Of a stretch of DNA of 64,000 nucleotides, positions 16,385 through 24,553 are shown piece after piece. How positions within the stretch are numbered: position 1 is the first letter of the stretch; every line of letters begins with the position of its first letter. The notes beneath the pieces were generated by a model, which was not told the DNA's origin, searched no databases, and saw nothing but the letters and a program-made list of their open reading frames with translations. This DNA is from a virus, in IMG/VR virus record IMGVR_UViG_3300012944_000024, positions 34,408 through 98,407 of that record; one strand, given 5' to 3'. The translations under genes were made by a program, and so were the position numbers.

Positions 16385-18967
16385 TCACGCCGCTTGCGGC
16401 AAGAGCTCCGCCACCACCACCGTCTCACCGATCGTGGTCTGCAGCACGATCGAGTCGAGCGAGGCGAGCAGCCGGACCACCACGATGATCCGGAAGAGCC
16501 CCTGCCCGAGCGTCACCACGTCGTTGCCGCTCTTGGTGTCGACCCCGAAGGAATCGATGCGCTGCGCGTCGGGGTTGTTGGGGTTGCCCTGGCTCGCGCT
16601 GCTCCCCCCGCCCGCCAGCCCGTTCAAGAACTGGAAGATCTCCGTCCGGATCGCGTTGCGACGCTTGGAGGTCGAGAGCTTCTTGCCGAACTCCTTGAGC
16701 GAGATGGCCATTGAGTCCTGGAGGAAGTCGGCCATCCGGCGGCGTTTGATGTTCACGATCGACGGGTTGGCGAGCGGGTCCACGCTCGTCACGCCGCTCT
16801 GGAAGGCTGCGACCCCATCGTCGATGATGAGCGCGCAGATCCCCGCCGCCTTGAAGGCTTGGTAGGTCGTGATGTCGAAGTTCTGGACGTTCGAGCCCGT
16901 CTCGATCGCGTTGACCCCGTCGGCGAAGTCGGTGTCCTGGCCGGGGTTCTCCTCCGGGTTGAGGTTGCTCATCACCGAGGCGAGAAACCCATCGGCGCCC
17001 ACGTCGACGTTGCCGCTCGCGTTGAACCCCTCGCCCCCGCCGGGCCCGACGAGCGCGATGATCGGCACAAACGTGTTCGCCTGCGGGTAGCAGTAGATGA
17101 CCCGATCGGATCGGTACGCCCCGACCCCCGGGGTCGCGGTCGTCGAGAGCGCGGTCTGCACGGGCGTATTGAGCGGGGTGCGGATGCAGGCGACGCGGCC
17201 GAAGCACCCGCTCGCGCTCGCGCTGATCGCGTTGTTCCGCAGGGCGGTGCGGATCGCGTTGCTCTGCCGGGCCGCGAAGATGATGTTGGTCGTCTTGGCG
17301 ACCGTGTTGACGCGCGCGGTCGCGGCGATCGAGATCGCGTACTGCGCGTCGATCTGGTTCTCGGTGAGCGCGGCGGTGATGACCTGCGGGTTGACGACCG
17401 AGAAGGCCCCGATCGCGGGAGGCGAGAGGATCTGGCTCACCGACCCCGCCCCCGTCCCCGCGCCCGTCCCGTCGTCGAGGGCGTGGCGGATCTTCACGCT
17501 CCAGCTCGTCGCCCCCGCGGCTTGCTGGACCCCGGCGATCGTGACCCCCGAGAGCGCGAAGAGGACGCCCTGCATGGTGACGAACTGCGCGCCGCCCGGT
17601 ACCTGCACGACCGTGCCGGCCGGGAAGGAGCCAGCGGGAGGGGGGGTGCCGAGGGTCTGCCCCACCACCAGCCCCAGCTCGGTCAGCACCGCCCCCGCGC
17701 TCGCCCCCACCACGCTCACCACGCCGCCCGGCTTGGTCCCCACGACATAGAACCGGCTCGCCCCGTCGCTCGTCACCGGGGCCCCCTGGGCCGCCGCGGT
17801 GAAGGCAGCATTGAGCTTGGTGACGGTAGCGGCGAGGGTGTCGCCCGACGCGACCGTCGTGGTCACCGACGGCAGGGAGGCGTCGAGCTGCAGGGTGATG
17901 GTCCCGGAGGTCCCGAGGTTGTACGTCCCGGCCCCGCTCACCAGGATGGGCAGACCGGTCGCGGTCGCCTCGGTGCCGGCGAGGAAGCCGAGCGCGGTCG
18001 CGGTCGTGCCCGACCCGACCACGAGGAAGCCCGTTGCACTCGTGTTGGAGATGCGGAGAGCGCCGTTCGGGTCGCTCTCCACCTTCGTGTTGGCGATCGC
18101 GGCCTGCACGATGAGGGCGATCTCGTTGGGCGCGACCGCCGCGATGTTCGCCACGTTTCCCGCCCCGCTCGTGACCCCCGCGGTCAGGCCGAGCTGCGCG
18201 AGCACGCCCGTCGACCCGCCGACGACGCTGACCTGCCCGCCCGTGCCGCCCTGCTGGCCCGTCAGGGTCAGCTGGCCGCCCGAGGTGCCGGCCAGCGCGA
18301 ACCCCGCGTACTGGTTGATCCGCGCCACCACCTGCGCGAGCGACTGGTCGGCCGCGAGGAAGGTGACGATGAAGGAGGTGCCCTGGTCGTACGCGAGCGT
18401 GAGGGTGTTGCCGCCCGCAAAGGTGGTCGGGTAGGTCCCCCCGATCGCCGTGACCGTCGCGGCCGTCCCGGTGAAGGTGGCGGAGGTCGGGCCGGCGCCG
18501 ACGTCGAGCTGCAGCACCTGCCCGGTCTGCAGCGCGTAGCGGAAGGCGGCGTTGCCGGTGAGGAAGGCGAGCCGCGTGATCGTGACCGCCCCGACGGAGG
18601 TGTCGACGCGGCAGAGCAGCAGGGTCGAGAAGGTCTTCTGATTGAGCTGGACGACCCCGTTGCCGTTCCAGAACTCGGCCGCCAGCGCCCCGTCGGCGAA
18701 GCGCTGGCGCGCGCACGGGTTCTGCCCCGGCAGGCTGCCGTACTGGTACCCCAGGCTCCCCCAGGTGGTCTGAAAATCCGTCGTCGAGATCACCTGCTGC
18801 GGGGCGTTGAAGGGGCCGTCCTCGAACTCCCCCACGCACATCGTCGTGCCCGACCCGATCCCCGCGATCGCGCCAGGCGGGGTCAGGTCGATCACGTTGA
18901 TCGACTCCACATTCAAAAGGACCGTATTGCCTGGGTCCTGAAGAAATCGACGGGTGAACATCCCCAT
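16385..18967 (-). CDS. Contractile tail sheath protein (enlarged)
   Basis: An 860-residue sheath protein. The N-terminus ('VLLNVESINVIDLTPPGAIA') and the C-terminal domain ('RRRMADFLQDSMAISLKEFG', 'LSTSKRRNAIRTEIFQFLNG') match the sheath family, which polymerises around the tube and contracts at infection. Most sheaths have about 400-600 residues; here residues about 130-480 are inserted repeats rich in Thr, Gly, Ala and Val. Two copies share a pattern like the flagellin-hook IN motif ('DQSLAQVVARIN...LTLTGQ' and 'GDTLAATVTKLN...FYVVGT', each ending in V-L-x-x-L-G-L). These would project as surface domains. ATG 18967 follows GAGAGG. Confidence 0.85.
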   Translation of the reverse strand: MGMFTRRFLQDPGNTVLLNVESINVIDLTPPGAIAGIGSGTTMCVGEFEDGPFNAPQQVISTTDFQTTWGSLGYQYGSLPGQNPCARQRFADGALAAEFWNGNGVVQLNQKTFSTLLLCRVDTSVGAVTITRLAFLTGNAAFRYALQTGQVLQLDVGAGPTSATFTGTAATVTAIGGTYPTTFAGGNTLTLAYDQGTSFIVTFLAADQSLAQVVARINQYAGFALAGTSGGQLTLTGQQGGTGGQVSVVGGSTGVLAQLGLTAGVTSGAGNVANIAAVAPNEIALIVQAAIANTKVESDPNGALRISNTSATGFLVVGSGTTATALGFLAGTEATATGLPILVSGAGTYNLGTSGTITLQLDASLPSVTTTVASGDTLAATVTKLNAAFTAAAQGAPVTSDGASRFYVVGTKPGGVVSVVGASAGAVLTELGLVVGQTLGTPPPAGSFPAGTVVQVPGGAQFVTMQGVLFALSGVTIAGVQQAAGATSWSVKIRHALDDGTGAGTGAGSVSQILSPPAIGAFSVVNPQVITAALTENQIDAQYAISIAATARVNTVAKTTNIIFAARQSNAIRTALRNNAISASASGCFGRVACIRTPLNTPVQTALSTTATPGVGAYRSDRVIYCYPQANTFVPIIALVGPGGGEGFNASGNVDVGADGFLASVMSNLNPEENPGQDTDFADGVNAIETGSNVQNFDITTYQAFKAAGICALIIDDGVAAFQSGVTSVDPLANPSIVNIKRRRMADFLQDSMAISLKEFGKKLSTSKRRNAIRTEIFQFLNGLAGGGSSASQGNPNNPDAQRIDSFGVDTKSGNDVVTLGQGLFRIIVVVRLLASLDSIVLQTTIGETVVVAELLPQAA

Positions 18968-19059
18968 TACGCAGCCATCCTCTCGGAATGAAGAACGGTT
19001 CCACGACGACCAGACCACTCGTCGAGCGTCTTGTCCTTCTTCGGCTTCGGTTGCGTCAT
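18967..19059 (-). CDS. Possible 30-residue protein before the sheath
   Basis: A short frame, MTQPKPKKDKTLDEWSGRRG and ten further residues, whose TAA stop overlaps the sheath ATG (TAATG). The Lys/Pro-rich start has no recognised relative. The overlap and a purine-rich upstream stretch favour translation, but the frame is very short and may serve only as a leader for the sheath. Confidence 0.4.
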   Translation of the reverse strand: MTQPKPKKDKTLDEWSGRRGTVLHSERMAA

Positions 19060-19109
19060 CGCCCGCCGAATCTACGGGGTGGGGAGGCGGCGCGTCAGCT
19101 TTCGACCTC

Positions 19110-19820
19110 TCACGTCGGCGGACGACGCGGGAAGGCGGCAAGCGCGCTCTCGTAGCTCGGGTCGCTCTTCTCGTAGGTGGCGACCTCGGCGCGCGGGGCG
19201 ATCTCCACCACCCTCCGCAGCGTGACGAGGTCGAAGCGCATCTCGAAGACCATCTCCGTCCGGCGCCGCCTCCGCCCACTGTCCTCGTCGTCGATGTTCT
19301 GCCCCTCGAGCGCCAGGAAGTGCGCGGTCTGCCCGTAGTAGGCGGGGACGCGCAGCCGCACCCCGGCCATCTCCTCGACCGGGTGGCACGCCCACTCCAC
19401 GCCCGCGAGGATGGCGCGCCGCTGCGCGCGCGTGCTCGCCCAGATGACCAGCACGACGCGCTCGACGTACTCGTCGCTGCACACCAGGACCGTCCCGGGA
19501 CCATGCTCGTCTCTCGATCCCTCGTCGGCCGCGGGGGTCAGGCCCTTGGGGTCGAGGGTGTAGCGGCCCGGCTCGAACACGATGGTCGGGAACTTCATCG
19601 GCTGCACGTCGTCGTCGGGGTACTCGACGAGGAAGCGCTCGCGCGGGATCTGGTAGTCCTCGGGCGGGCCGGGCGGGTTGAGCTTTCGAAAGACGATGCA
19701 GTGCAGGTAGTCGGCGAATCGCTCGAGCACCGCGGTGCGCCCGTCGACCGCGGCGATCGGGATGGCGGGTCGCGGGGGGAAGACCGAACCCCAGCGGGTC
19801 CCGTCGAGCAGCTTAGTCAT
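19110..19820 (-). CDS. Structural protein of the neck or tail terminator region
   Basis: A 236-residue protein immediately upstream of the sheath, where tail terminator proteins are usual. It contains 'MKFPTIVFEPGRYTLDPKGL' and a basic tract 'SGRRRRRTEMVFEMRFDLV' whose last strand resembles those that close tail-terminator folds. ATG 19820 is used. The assignment to neck or terminator comes from gene order and size only. Confidence 0.5.
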   Translation of the reverse strand: MTKLLDGTRWGSVFPPRPAIPIAAVDGRTAVLERFADYLHCIVFRKLNPPGPPEDYQIPRERFLVEYPDDDVQPMKFPTIVFEPGRYTLDPKGLTPAADEGSRDEHGPGTVLVCSDEYVERVVLVIWASTRAQRRAILAGVEWACHPVEEMAGVRLRVPAYYGQTAHFLALEGQNIDDEDSGRRRRRTEMVFEMRFDLVTLRRVVEIAPRAEVATYEKSDPSYESALAAFPRRPPT

Positions 19821-19923
19821 TGCGGCATCGTACCCCACGACCCCGGACGGGGGGATCGCTAGGCCCGAATCCTAAGCACCCTGAAAACCAATCGGGCAGG
19901 GAGCAATGGGTGCCCGTCCGGAG

Positions 19924-20133
19924 TCACCAATGCTCACGAGTCACTTCGCAGACGAGACGATCGAGGTCGGGTGCGAGCGCGAGCGCGAGCGATGCGCGAT
20001 CCAGCTCCCGTGGGACGACCCCTTCCAGGGTCTCGCCGCGTACATCGAAGCGCGCCATCTGACAGTTCGTCTCCACCTCGAGCGCGAACGTCTTCGAGAC
20101 GCTAGGGGTCGTACCCGCTAGTGCTCGAGCCAT
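19924..20133 (-). CDS. Small unrecognised protein
   Basis: A 69-residue frame starting at ATG 20133 inside the end of the upstream connector gene (32 bases of overlap). It is mildly acidic with 'MARFDVRGETLEGVVPREL' and no recognised motif. Dense packing in this operon makes it plausible. The opposite strand also has an open frame here, so confidence is modest. Confidence 0.45.
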   Translation of the reverse strand: MARALAGTTPSVSKTFALEVETNCQMARFDVRGETLEGVVPRELDRASLALALAPDLDRLVCEVTREHW

Positions 20134-20716
20134 CGCGGAGCGCGTCGACACTCACCCGCTCGATCAGCGCCTGCCACTCCACCCCGCCCGCGTGCCGGTG
20201 CGGGACCGCCATGAGCCGGAACTTCATCCGCTCGGCCGGGTCGTCCCCGCGCCCGTCCTCCTGGACCTCCCAGTAGAAGTCGAGCGGCTCGGGCAGCCCC
20301 TTGGCGTCCAGGCGCGCGGGCAGGCAGTGTGCGCTCGAGGGGCGCGGGGGATCGTGGTCCCACGCGAACTCGGCCGAAGGGATCGCGATCCCCCGAAGCT
20401 GATCGGAGGTGAAGAGGGCGGAGATCTCCGTCACCCGCATCGACCCCACCGGCAGGACCCCGCCGGAGAAGAACCGATAGGAGACGTTGTCCAGGCTCAC
20501 CACCTTGGGGGTGGGGAGGATCTCCAGCCGCGCGACCTGCCTCTCCCGCCCCTCGCCGCGCTCCTCGCCCGCCCAGCGCGTCCACACCAGCCAGACCCGA
20601 TAACTCCTAACCCCAAACCTTGTGGCGAATTGTCGAAGACGGTCGACGCGCGGGGCGAGCCGGTGGGCGAGCGTGTTGGACGCCTGGCGCGGGGTGAGGG
20701 GCCGGGGGCGCGGCAT
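20102..20716 (-). CDS. Head-tail connector-region protein
   Basis: A 204-residue basic protein with the start at ATG 20716, two bases after the stop of the upstream gene. Central strands ('RVWLVWTRWAGEERGEG', 'VVSLDNVSYRFFSGGVLPVG') and an acidic C-terminus suggest a compact beta protein. It lies in the set of small genes between capsid and sheath, where completion and neck proteins are encoded. No family is confidently recognised. Confidence 0.5.
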   Translation of the reverse strand: MPRPRPLTPRQASNTLAHRLAPRVDRLRQFATRFGVRSYRVWLVWTRWAGEERGEGRERQVARLEILPTPKVVSLDNVSYRFFSGGVLPVGSMRVTEISALFTSDQLRGIAIPSAEFAWDHDPPRPSSAHCLPARLDAKGLPEPLDFYWEVQEDGRGDDPAERMKFRLMAVPHRHAGGVEWQALIERVSVDALRDGSSTSGYDP

Positions 20717-20717
20717 C

Positions 20718-20993
20718 TCAGTGGCAGCTCGCCGCCGCCTTCTCCTCGCCGACCTTCTTCGCCACGCTCTGCGCGAGCGCCTGGACCGCGCCCTGCTTGT
20801 CGGCACCAATGTGGCAGTCCGAGAGGATCTGCATCACCGGCTCGCCGTAGTGCTCGACCACGCACGCCGCCTCCACCACCGTGAGGACCGCGACGGGCGC
20901 GACCTGCGCGGCGAGCGGACAGCCCGCCTGCACCACCACGATCCCCGCGCACGCGACGACCAGCGCCAAGTTCATCATCAGGCTGTGCTTCAT
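20718..20993 (-). CDS. Small exported protein, possible lipoprotein
   Basis: A 91-residue protein with a hydrophobic N-terminus, MKHSLMMNLALVVACAGIVV, followed by VQAGC, which fits a lipobox although the signal segment is slightly long. The mature part has further cysteines at residues 44, 60 and 90 and is helical. An exported gene in the middle of a connector cluster is odd. A spanin-like or anti-superinfection role is possible but not shown. Confidence 0.6.
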   Translation of the reverse strand: MKHSLMMNLALVVACAGIVVVQAGCPLAAQVAPVAVLTVVEAACVVEHYGEPVMQILSDCHIGADKQGAVQALAQSVAKKVGEEKAAASCH

Positions 20994-21003
20994 GGTCCGT
21001 CTC

Positions 21004-21417
21004 CTATCCGTGCGAGCGGCGCGCGTTGACCCCGCCGGTCTGCATATAAAATCGCTGGTCGTACGGGTTGGGGATGATACCGAAGAGGTTCGCGAGGCTC
21101 GCGCGCCACCGCATGTACCCCGCGTTGCCCCAGAGCTGCCGGTGCTCGTCCTTGTTGATCTCGATCTCGTCGATCTTCGTGACCGCCATCAGCTCGTAAT
21201 CCTCGACCCCCTGGCACTCGATGCGCTCGAGGATCTCCAGGTGCCGCCGCACCTCCGGGGCCGCGGCGGGCAAGAGCTTGTCCATCGACACCTCGATCGG
21301 GAACTGCGACTGCACCGACGCGGGCACCCCGAGGGCGAAGGTGTAGGTGAGCTGGCCTTGTTGGTACCCGAGATGGTGCCTGATCTTCACTTTCTCTTCG
21401 TCGGTGAAGATCGTCAC
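21004..21417 (-). CDS. Neck / head-tail joining protein, putative
   Basis: A 137-residue protein beginning MTIFTDEEKVKIRHHLGYQQ, a start pattern I associate with small structural proteins encoded after the capsid in many tailed phages. The middle is helical with paired acidic residues, and the C-terminus is 'IPNPYDQRFYMQTGG'. Position between capsid and sheath supports a connector role. Confidence 0.5.
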   Translation of the reverse strand: MTIFTDEEKVKIRHHLGYQQGQLTYTFALGVPASVQSQFPIEVSMDKLLPAAAPEVRRHLEILERIECQGVEDYELMAVTKIDEIEINKDEHRQLWGNAGYMRWRASLANLFGIIPNPYDQRFYMQTGGVNARRSHG

Positions 21418-21421
21418 CGGC

Positions 21422-21769
21422 CTAGCCCGCCGTGGTCGGAACCGGGTCGGGCGCGAACGTCTCCTCGGGCTCCTCGCTCTCGTCGGCGATGAGCTCGAGT
21501 TTGATGCCCTGCTTCTTCAGGCCCGCGATGTCGTAGCAAAGCTCGCTGACCTCCTTGCCCGCGCGCAGCGCGGTGCGCGCGTTGTTGAACATCACCATCC
21601 CGCCGTTCAAGACCCGGTAGCGTTTCGCCTTCGGGCCCACCCCGCGCCCCAGAAAAGGCGTGGGGGTCGGGGGGACGATCTGACCCTGCGGGGACGGCAT
21701 CCCGCTCGCCCCGCCCGGCATCTTCGCCAGAGCCCCTTCCGTACCCACCGCGTTCGGCTTGTTTCGCAT
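21422..21769 (-). CDS. Small capsid-associated protein
   Basis: A 115-residue protein from ATG 21769. It has a Gly/Pro-rich N-terminal 40 residues, a core 'RYRVLNGGMVMFNNARTALR' with a helix, and an acidic, Pro-rich end. It lies immediately after the capsid gene's terminator-like hairpin and ends four bases before the connector gene. A decoration or head-completion role is possible; the family is not recognised. Confidence 0.5.
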   Translation of the reverse strand: MRNKPNAVGTEGALAKMPGGASGMPSPQGQIVPPTPTPFLGRGVGPKAKRYRVLNGGMVMFNNARTALRAGKEVSELCYDIAGLKKQGIKLELIADESEEPEETFAPDPVPTTAG

Positions 21770-21801
21770 CGTCGTCGTGCCTCCGGGGCCCAAGATACAC
21801 G

Positions 21802-21836
21802 AAGGCCCGGTCGCCCTTGAAAGAACACCGGGCCTT
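21802..21836 (-). terminator. Terminator-like hairpin after the capsid gene
   Basis: Perfect ten-base arms, AAGGCCCGGT at 21802-21811 and its complement at 21827-21836, enclose a 15-base loop. On the minus strand a moderately T-rich stretch follows (TTCGTGTATCTT). The weak T-run suggests partial termination after the capsid gene. Confidence 0.55.
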
Positions 21837-21855
21837 GCGCGTCGTAGGTGTAGTG

Positions 21856-21877
21856 GCTGGGAACCCGGGTTCCCAGC
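21856..21877. repeat. Dispersed palindrome, copy 4
   Basis: A perfect 22-base palindrome, the 20-base consensus flanked by G and C. Its core ends ten bases from the stop codon of the capsid gene. Confidence 0.9.
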
Positions 21878-21884
21878 ACTCAGA

Positions 21885-23294
21885 TCACATGGCGTGTTCC
21901 ACGACCAGGGCGCGTTTGAACCTCTCCGGCCCCGACGGGCCGGTCACGTCGCTCGGCACCGGGAAGCAGGTCGTGATGCTCCACGTGCTCGAGACGACCT
22001 GCTGCAGCCGGTCGAGCGGGGCGCGCAGGATCAGGCGGATGCGCTCGGTGAGGATCTTGATCCCGTTGTTGACAACGTCGAATGTCCCCGTCTTGCCCGT
22101 CAGGCCCGCCTCGGTCACGAAGTCGGACTCGTCGAGGTAGCGCTCGTAGAGCGCCCCCTTGCCGGTCACGATGACGCGGTCGATGTCGACGCCCTGGTCG
22201 TTCGTCGTCTCGGCGCCGATCTCGGCCGAGTACTGCGCGAAGTTCGGGCCCGTGAAGACCCTCGGTCCCCCGTTGCTCGCGTTGAACGGGTCGGGCGACT
22301 CGTTGTTCATGAAGAACATGATCCCCGAGATGTGGCCGATGAAGCCGCTCGAGTACATCGCCCCTTCGGGCAGCGCGGTGTTGAGGCGCTGCAGCACCGG
22401 GTCGGTGAAGATCTGCGCGTTCGCGAGCGGCGAGATGTGCGCGTGGTAGTAGCCGTCCTCGTGGGGCATCACGTTGCCGCGCCGAAGCAGCGCGACCGCG
22501 TTGATGCAGTCCTGCAGGGTGACGGTGTCGCCCGAGCCGATCGCGTCGATCGTCGCCCCCCCGCCGCTGCGCACGATGCGCGGCGCGTAGGTGCTCTTGA
22601 GGCTCGTGCGGGCCGCGAACACCGCCCCCACCGCCGCGGCGAGCGTCAGGGTGCCGGGGCCGAACGGATCGGTCGGGTCGTCGGGAACGAACCCGGTGAC
22701 CTGCACCGTGATGGTGCCGGCGACACCGACGACGCCGAGCGTCGCGGAGAGGGGCGAGGCCGGCGAGACCGGCTTGGGGGCCACGTTGACGCCAGGCACG
22801 ATCACGTCGGTGAACCCGTTGAGGCTCGCGACGTGCACCTGCGTGTCGGTCGTGAGGGTCGCGACGTTGATGACCGTGTTGCCCGACAGGTACGCCAGGA
22901 AGAGTGAGTTTCGGGCGACGCGGTTGATGCTCTGCCCCGCCCCGATGCCCAGCTGCTGGATGTTGCGCATCAGCAGCGAGGCCGCCGCCGTCACGCTCGT
23001 CGGCATGTTCGTGTCGACCGTGTCGGAGTACTGCTGGATCACGCTCGTCCACTGCTCGTAGATCACCGTCGAGGGCTGAGGGTCCTGGCCCGGCACGAGC
23101 GGCTTGGTCTTGGGGGTGAGGAGACCGGGGCGCGTCTGGTTCAGCGTCTCGCCCGTGTTGGCCTGGACCTGCTCGGCGAGCGCCTCGGCGCGGTACGCGA
23201 AGTTGGGGACGAGCCCATCGTGGAAGGCGCGCTCGAGCGCGCCTTGCTGGTGGAGCTCCTGCATGTACGGGGGGACGAGGAGGATGACGGACAT
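21885..23294 (-). CDS. Major capsid protein, probable
   Basis: A 469-residue protein starting at ATG 23294, with GAAAG upstream. It follows the scaffold gene and has the size of a major capsid protein. Notable features are the N-terminal helical arm (residues 1-60), 'RVARNSLFLAYLSG', a Gly/Thr/Val-rich insertion around 165-220 and a C-terminal 'YHAHISPLANAQIFTD...GFIGHISGIMFFMNNES' block reminiscent of N4-gp56-type capsids. It is isolated between two hairpin terminators, consistent with very high, separately controlled expression. An alternative is that the 264-residue protein at 24554-25348 is the shell protein and this one a second head protein. Confidence 0.7.
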   Translation of the reverse strand: MSVILLVPPYMQELHQQGALERAFHDGLVPNFAYRAEALAEQVQANTGETLNQTRPGLLTPKTKPLVPGQDPQPSTVIYEQWTSVIQQYSDTVDTNMPTSVTAAASLLMRNIQQLGIGAGQSINRVARNSLFLAYLSGNTVINVATLTTDTQVHVASLNGFTDVIVPGVNVAPKPVSPASPLSATLGVVGVAGTITVQVTGFVPDDPTDPFGPGTLTLAAAVGAVFAARTSLKSTYAPRIVRSGGGATIDAIGSGDTVTLQDCINAVALLRRGNVMPHEDGYYHAHISPLANAQIFTDPVLQRLNTALPEGAMYSSGFIGHISGIMFFMNNESPDPFNASNGGPRVFTGPNFAQYSAEIGAETTNDQGVDIDRVIVTGKGALYERYLDESDFVTEAGLTGKTGTFDVVNNGIKILTERIRLILRAPLDRLQQVVSSTWSITTCFPVPSDVTGPSGPERFKRALVVEHAM

Positions 23295-23485
23295 GGGAAT
23301 CTTTCGTGGGGAGGGTGGAGGATCGCGCCCGCACGCCTTCCCTGCCGATCCGACGCCCTCGTCCCCGATCCGCCTGTTGACCGCCGGCGTGCGCGTTGGG
23401 GATTCTTCGTCGCTCTCGCAGGGCCTGGCCGCGGCGGCCTGAAACCTGATCTCCAGGCGAGCGTCCCCGATCGCCGATCGCGAGC

Positions 23486-23527
23486 GCAAGAAAAACGAAG
23501 GGCCGGGACCCTCGCGGATCCCGGCCC
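23486..23527 (-). terminator. Intrinsic terminator between scaffold and capsid genes
   Basis: Perfect nine-base arms (GGGCCGGGA at 23500-23508 and its complement at 23519-23527) form a hairpin. On the minus strand it is followed by TTCGTTTTTC, a classic T-run. It separates the scaffold transcript from the capsid gene, whose leader (23295-23485) must then hold a promoter that I could not place. A 14-base palindrome, GTGGGTGCACCCAC, lies at 23534-23547 just before it. Confidence 0.75.
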
Positions 23528-23585
23528 CGGTGCGTGGGTGCACCCACCTGGCAGGAGCCTATCCCCGCCACTCTGGCTGGTTAGT

Positions 23586-24452
23586 TCAGGTGTAGCCGTT
23601 GGCCTTCTTCCACTCGCGGACCTCGACGGCGTTCATCGAGTTGGGCTGGCCCGGCTTGAGCGTCTTGCCCTGAAACTTCCCCGTCGTGATGACCGGCGCG
23701 GGCTTGTTGTCCCCACCGCCCTGCGGGTTGGCCCCGCCCGTCACGAGCGGGACCCGCTCCGTCTGGGTCGTGGGGGCGGGCGCTTCCTTCTTCGCAAACT
23801 CGGGGTTTTCTTTCACGTACTCAGCTAGGAAGTCGCGGATCTCCTTCTCTGAGTCCTTCTCGCTCATCGCGTCGAGCTGCTCGACGGTGAACTTACCGGC
23901 CAAGTGGGTGGAGAGCTCGCCCTTCACGTACCGCCAGTGCTTGGGGGCGATGTACTCGACCGCCACCGCCTTCACCTCTTCGCCCGCCTGGGCGACGATC
24001 GCGTTCTCCTCGATCTCCAGGACCCGCTCCTCGGCCGCGCTCGCGCGCTCCTTGGCGATCCGGGCCTCCTCCTTCGCGCGCTCGATCTCCCCGAGCCCCG
24101 CGAGCCGGGCCGCCTCGGCCTTCTCCTCGAGCTGCTTGCGCTTCGTCTCGTTGCCCTTGATCGTCTCGGCGTCGTCGGTGCCGAGCAGCTCCTTGAGCTT
24201 CGCGGACGTGTTCTTCTTGCTCGCCCGGTCGATGCGGTCGGCGAGCTGCTTGCTCGTCAGGACGATCTTCTCGCCCGGCCTCGGCTCCTCCTCGTCGCCG
24301 ATCTCGCGCGGCGCCGCGGGGGCCTGGGTGGCGCCCGCCGGAGCTGGGGGAGGGGGTGGCGGAGAAGGCGGGGCGCCCGCCCCAGGCGCGGCTCCGCCCG
24401 CGGGCGGCTGGCCACCAGCGGGCGGGGGATTCGGATCGGTTGTGGTCGTCAT
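23586..24452 (-). CDS. Capsid scaffolding protein
   Basis: A 288-residue protein with a Pro/Gly/Ala-rich N-terminus (residues 1-50), a long charged helical middle with coiled-coil character (residues 60-160, for example 'AEAARLAGLGEIERAKEEAR'), and a basic C-terminus ('VREWKKANGYT') as needed to bind capsid subunits. The composition and the position immediately before the capsid gene match phage scaffolds. No protease triad is apparent. A terminator follows it. Confidence 0.8.
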   Translation of the reverse strand: MTTTTDPNPPPAGGQPPAGGAAPGAGAPPSPPPPPPAPAGATQAPAAPREIGDEEEPRPGEKIVLTSKQLADRIDRASKKNTSAKLKELLGTDDAETIKGNETKRKQLEEKAEAARLAGLGEIERAKEEARIAKERASAAEERVLEIEENAIVAQAGEEVKAVAVEYIAPKHWRYVKGELSTHLAGKFTVEQLDAMSEKDSEKEIRDFLAEYVKENPEFAKKEAPAPTTQTERVPLVTGGANPQGGGDNKPAPVITTGKFQGKTLKPGQPNSMNAVEVREWKKANGYT

Positions 24453-24485
24453 GCGTCGATTCCTCCAGGGTTCTCGCGTCGCGTA

Positions 24486-24509
24486 CCCCCGCGCGCGTCT
24501 GCGCGGGGG
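24486..24509. other. GC stem-loop upstream of the scaffold gene
   Basis: CCCCCGCGC at 24486-24494 and its complement GCGCGGGGG at 24501-24509 form a very stable nine-base-pair stem with a six-base loop. No T-run follows on the minus strand, so it is more likely an RNA-processing or stability element than a terminator. Confidence 0.5.
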
Positions 24510-24524
24510 CTTGTCCTGTCTGGG

Positions 24525-24544
24525 CTGGGAACCCGGGTTCCCAG
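24525..24544. repeat. Dispersed palindrome, copy 5
   Basis: A perfect 20-base copy, about ten bases past the stop codon of the gene ending at 24554 and 75 bases before the scaffold ATG. Confidence 0.9.
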
Positions 24545-24553
24545 GTCGCCCGA

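Noticed and set aside
16385-19504. Extending the sheath to 1039 residues from 19504
   Set aside because: The extra N-terminal region overlaps the neck-region gene and is low complexity. ATG 18967 has a good ribosome site and a typical sheath N-terminus.
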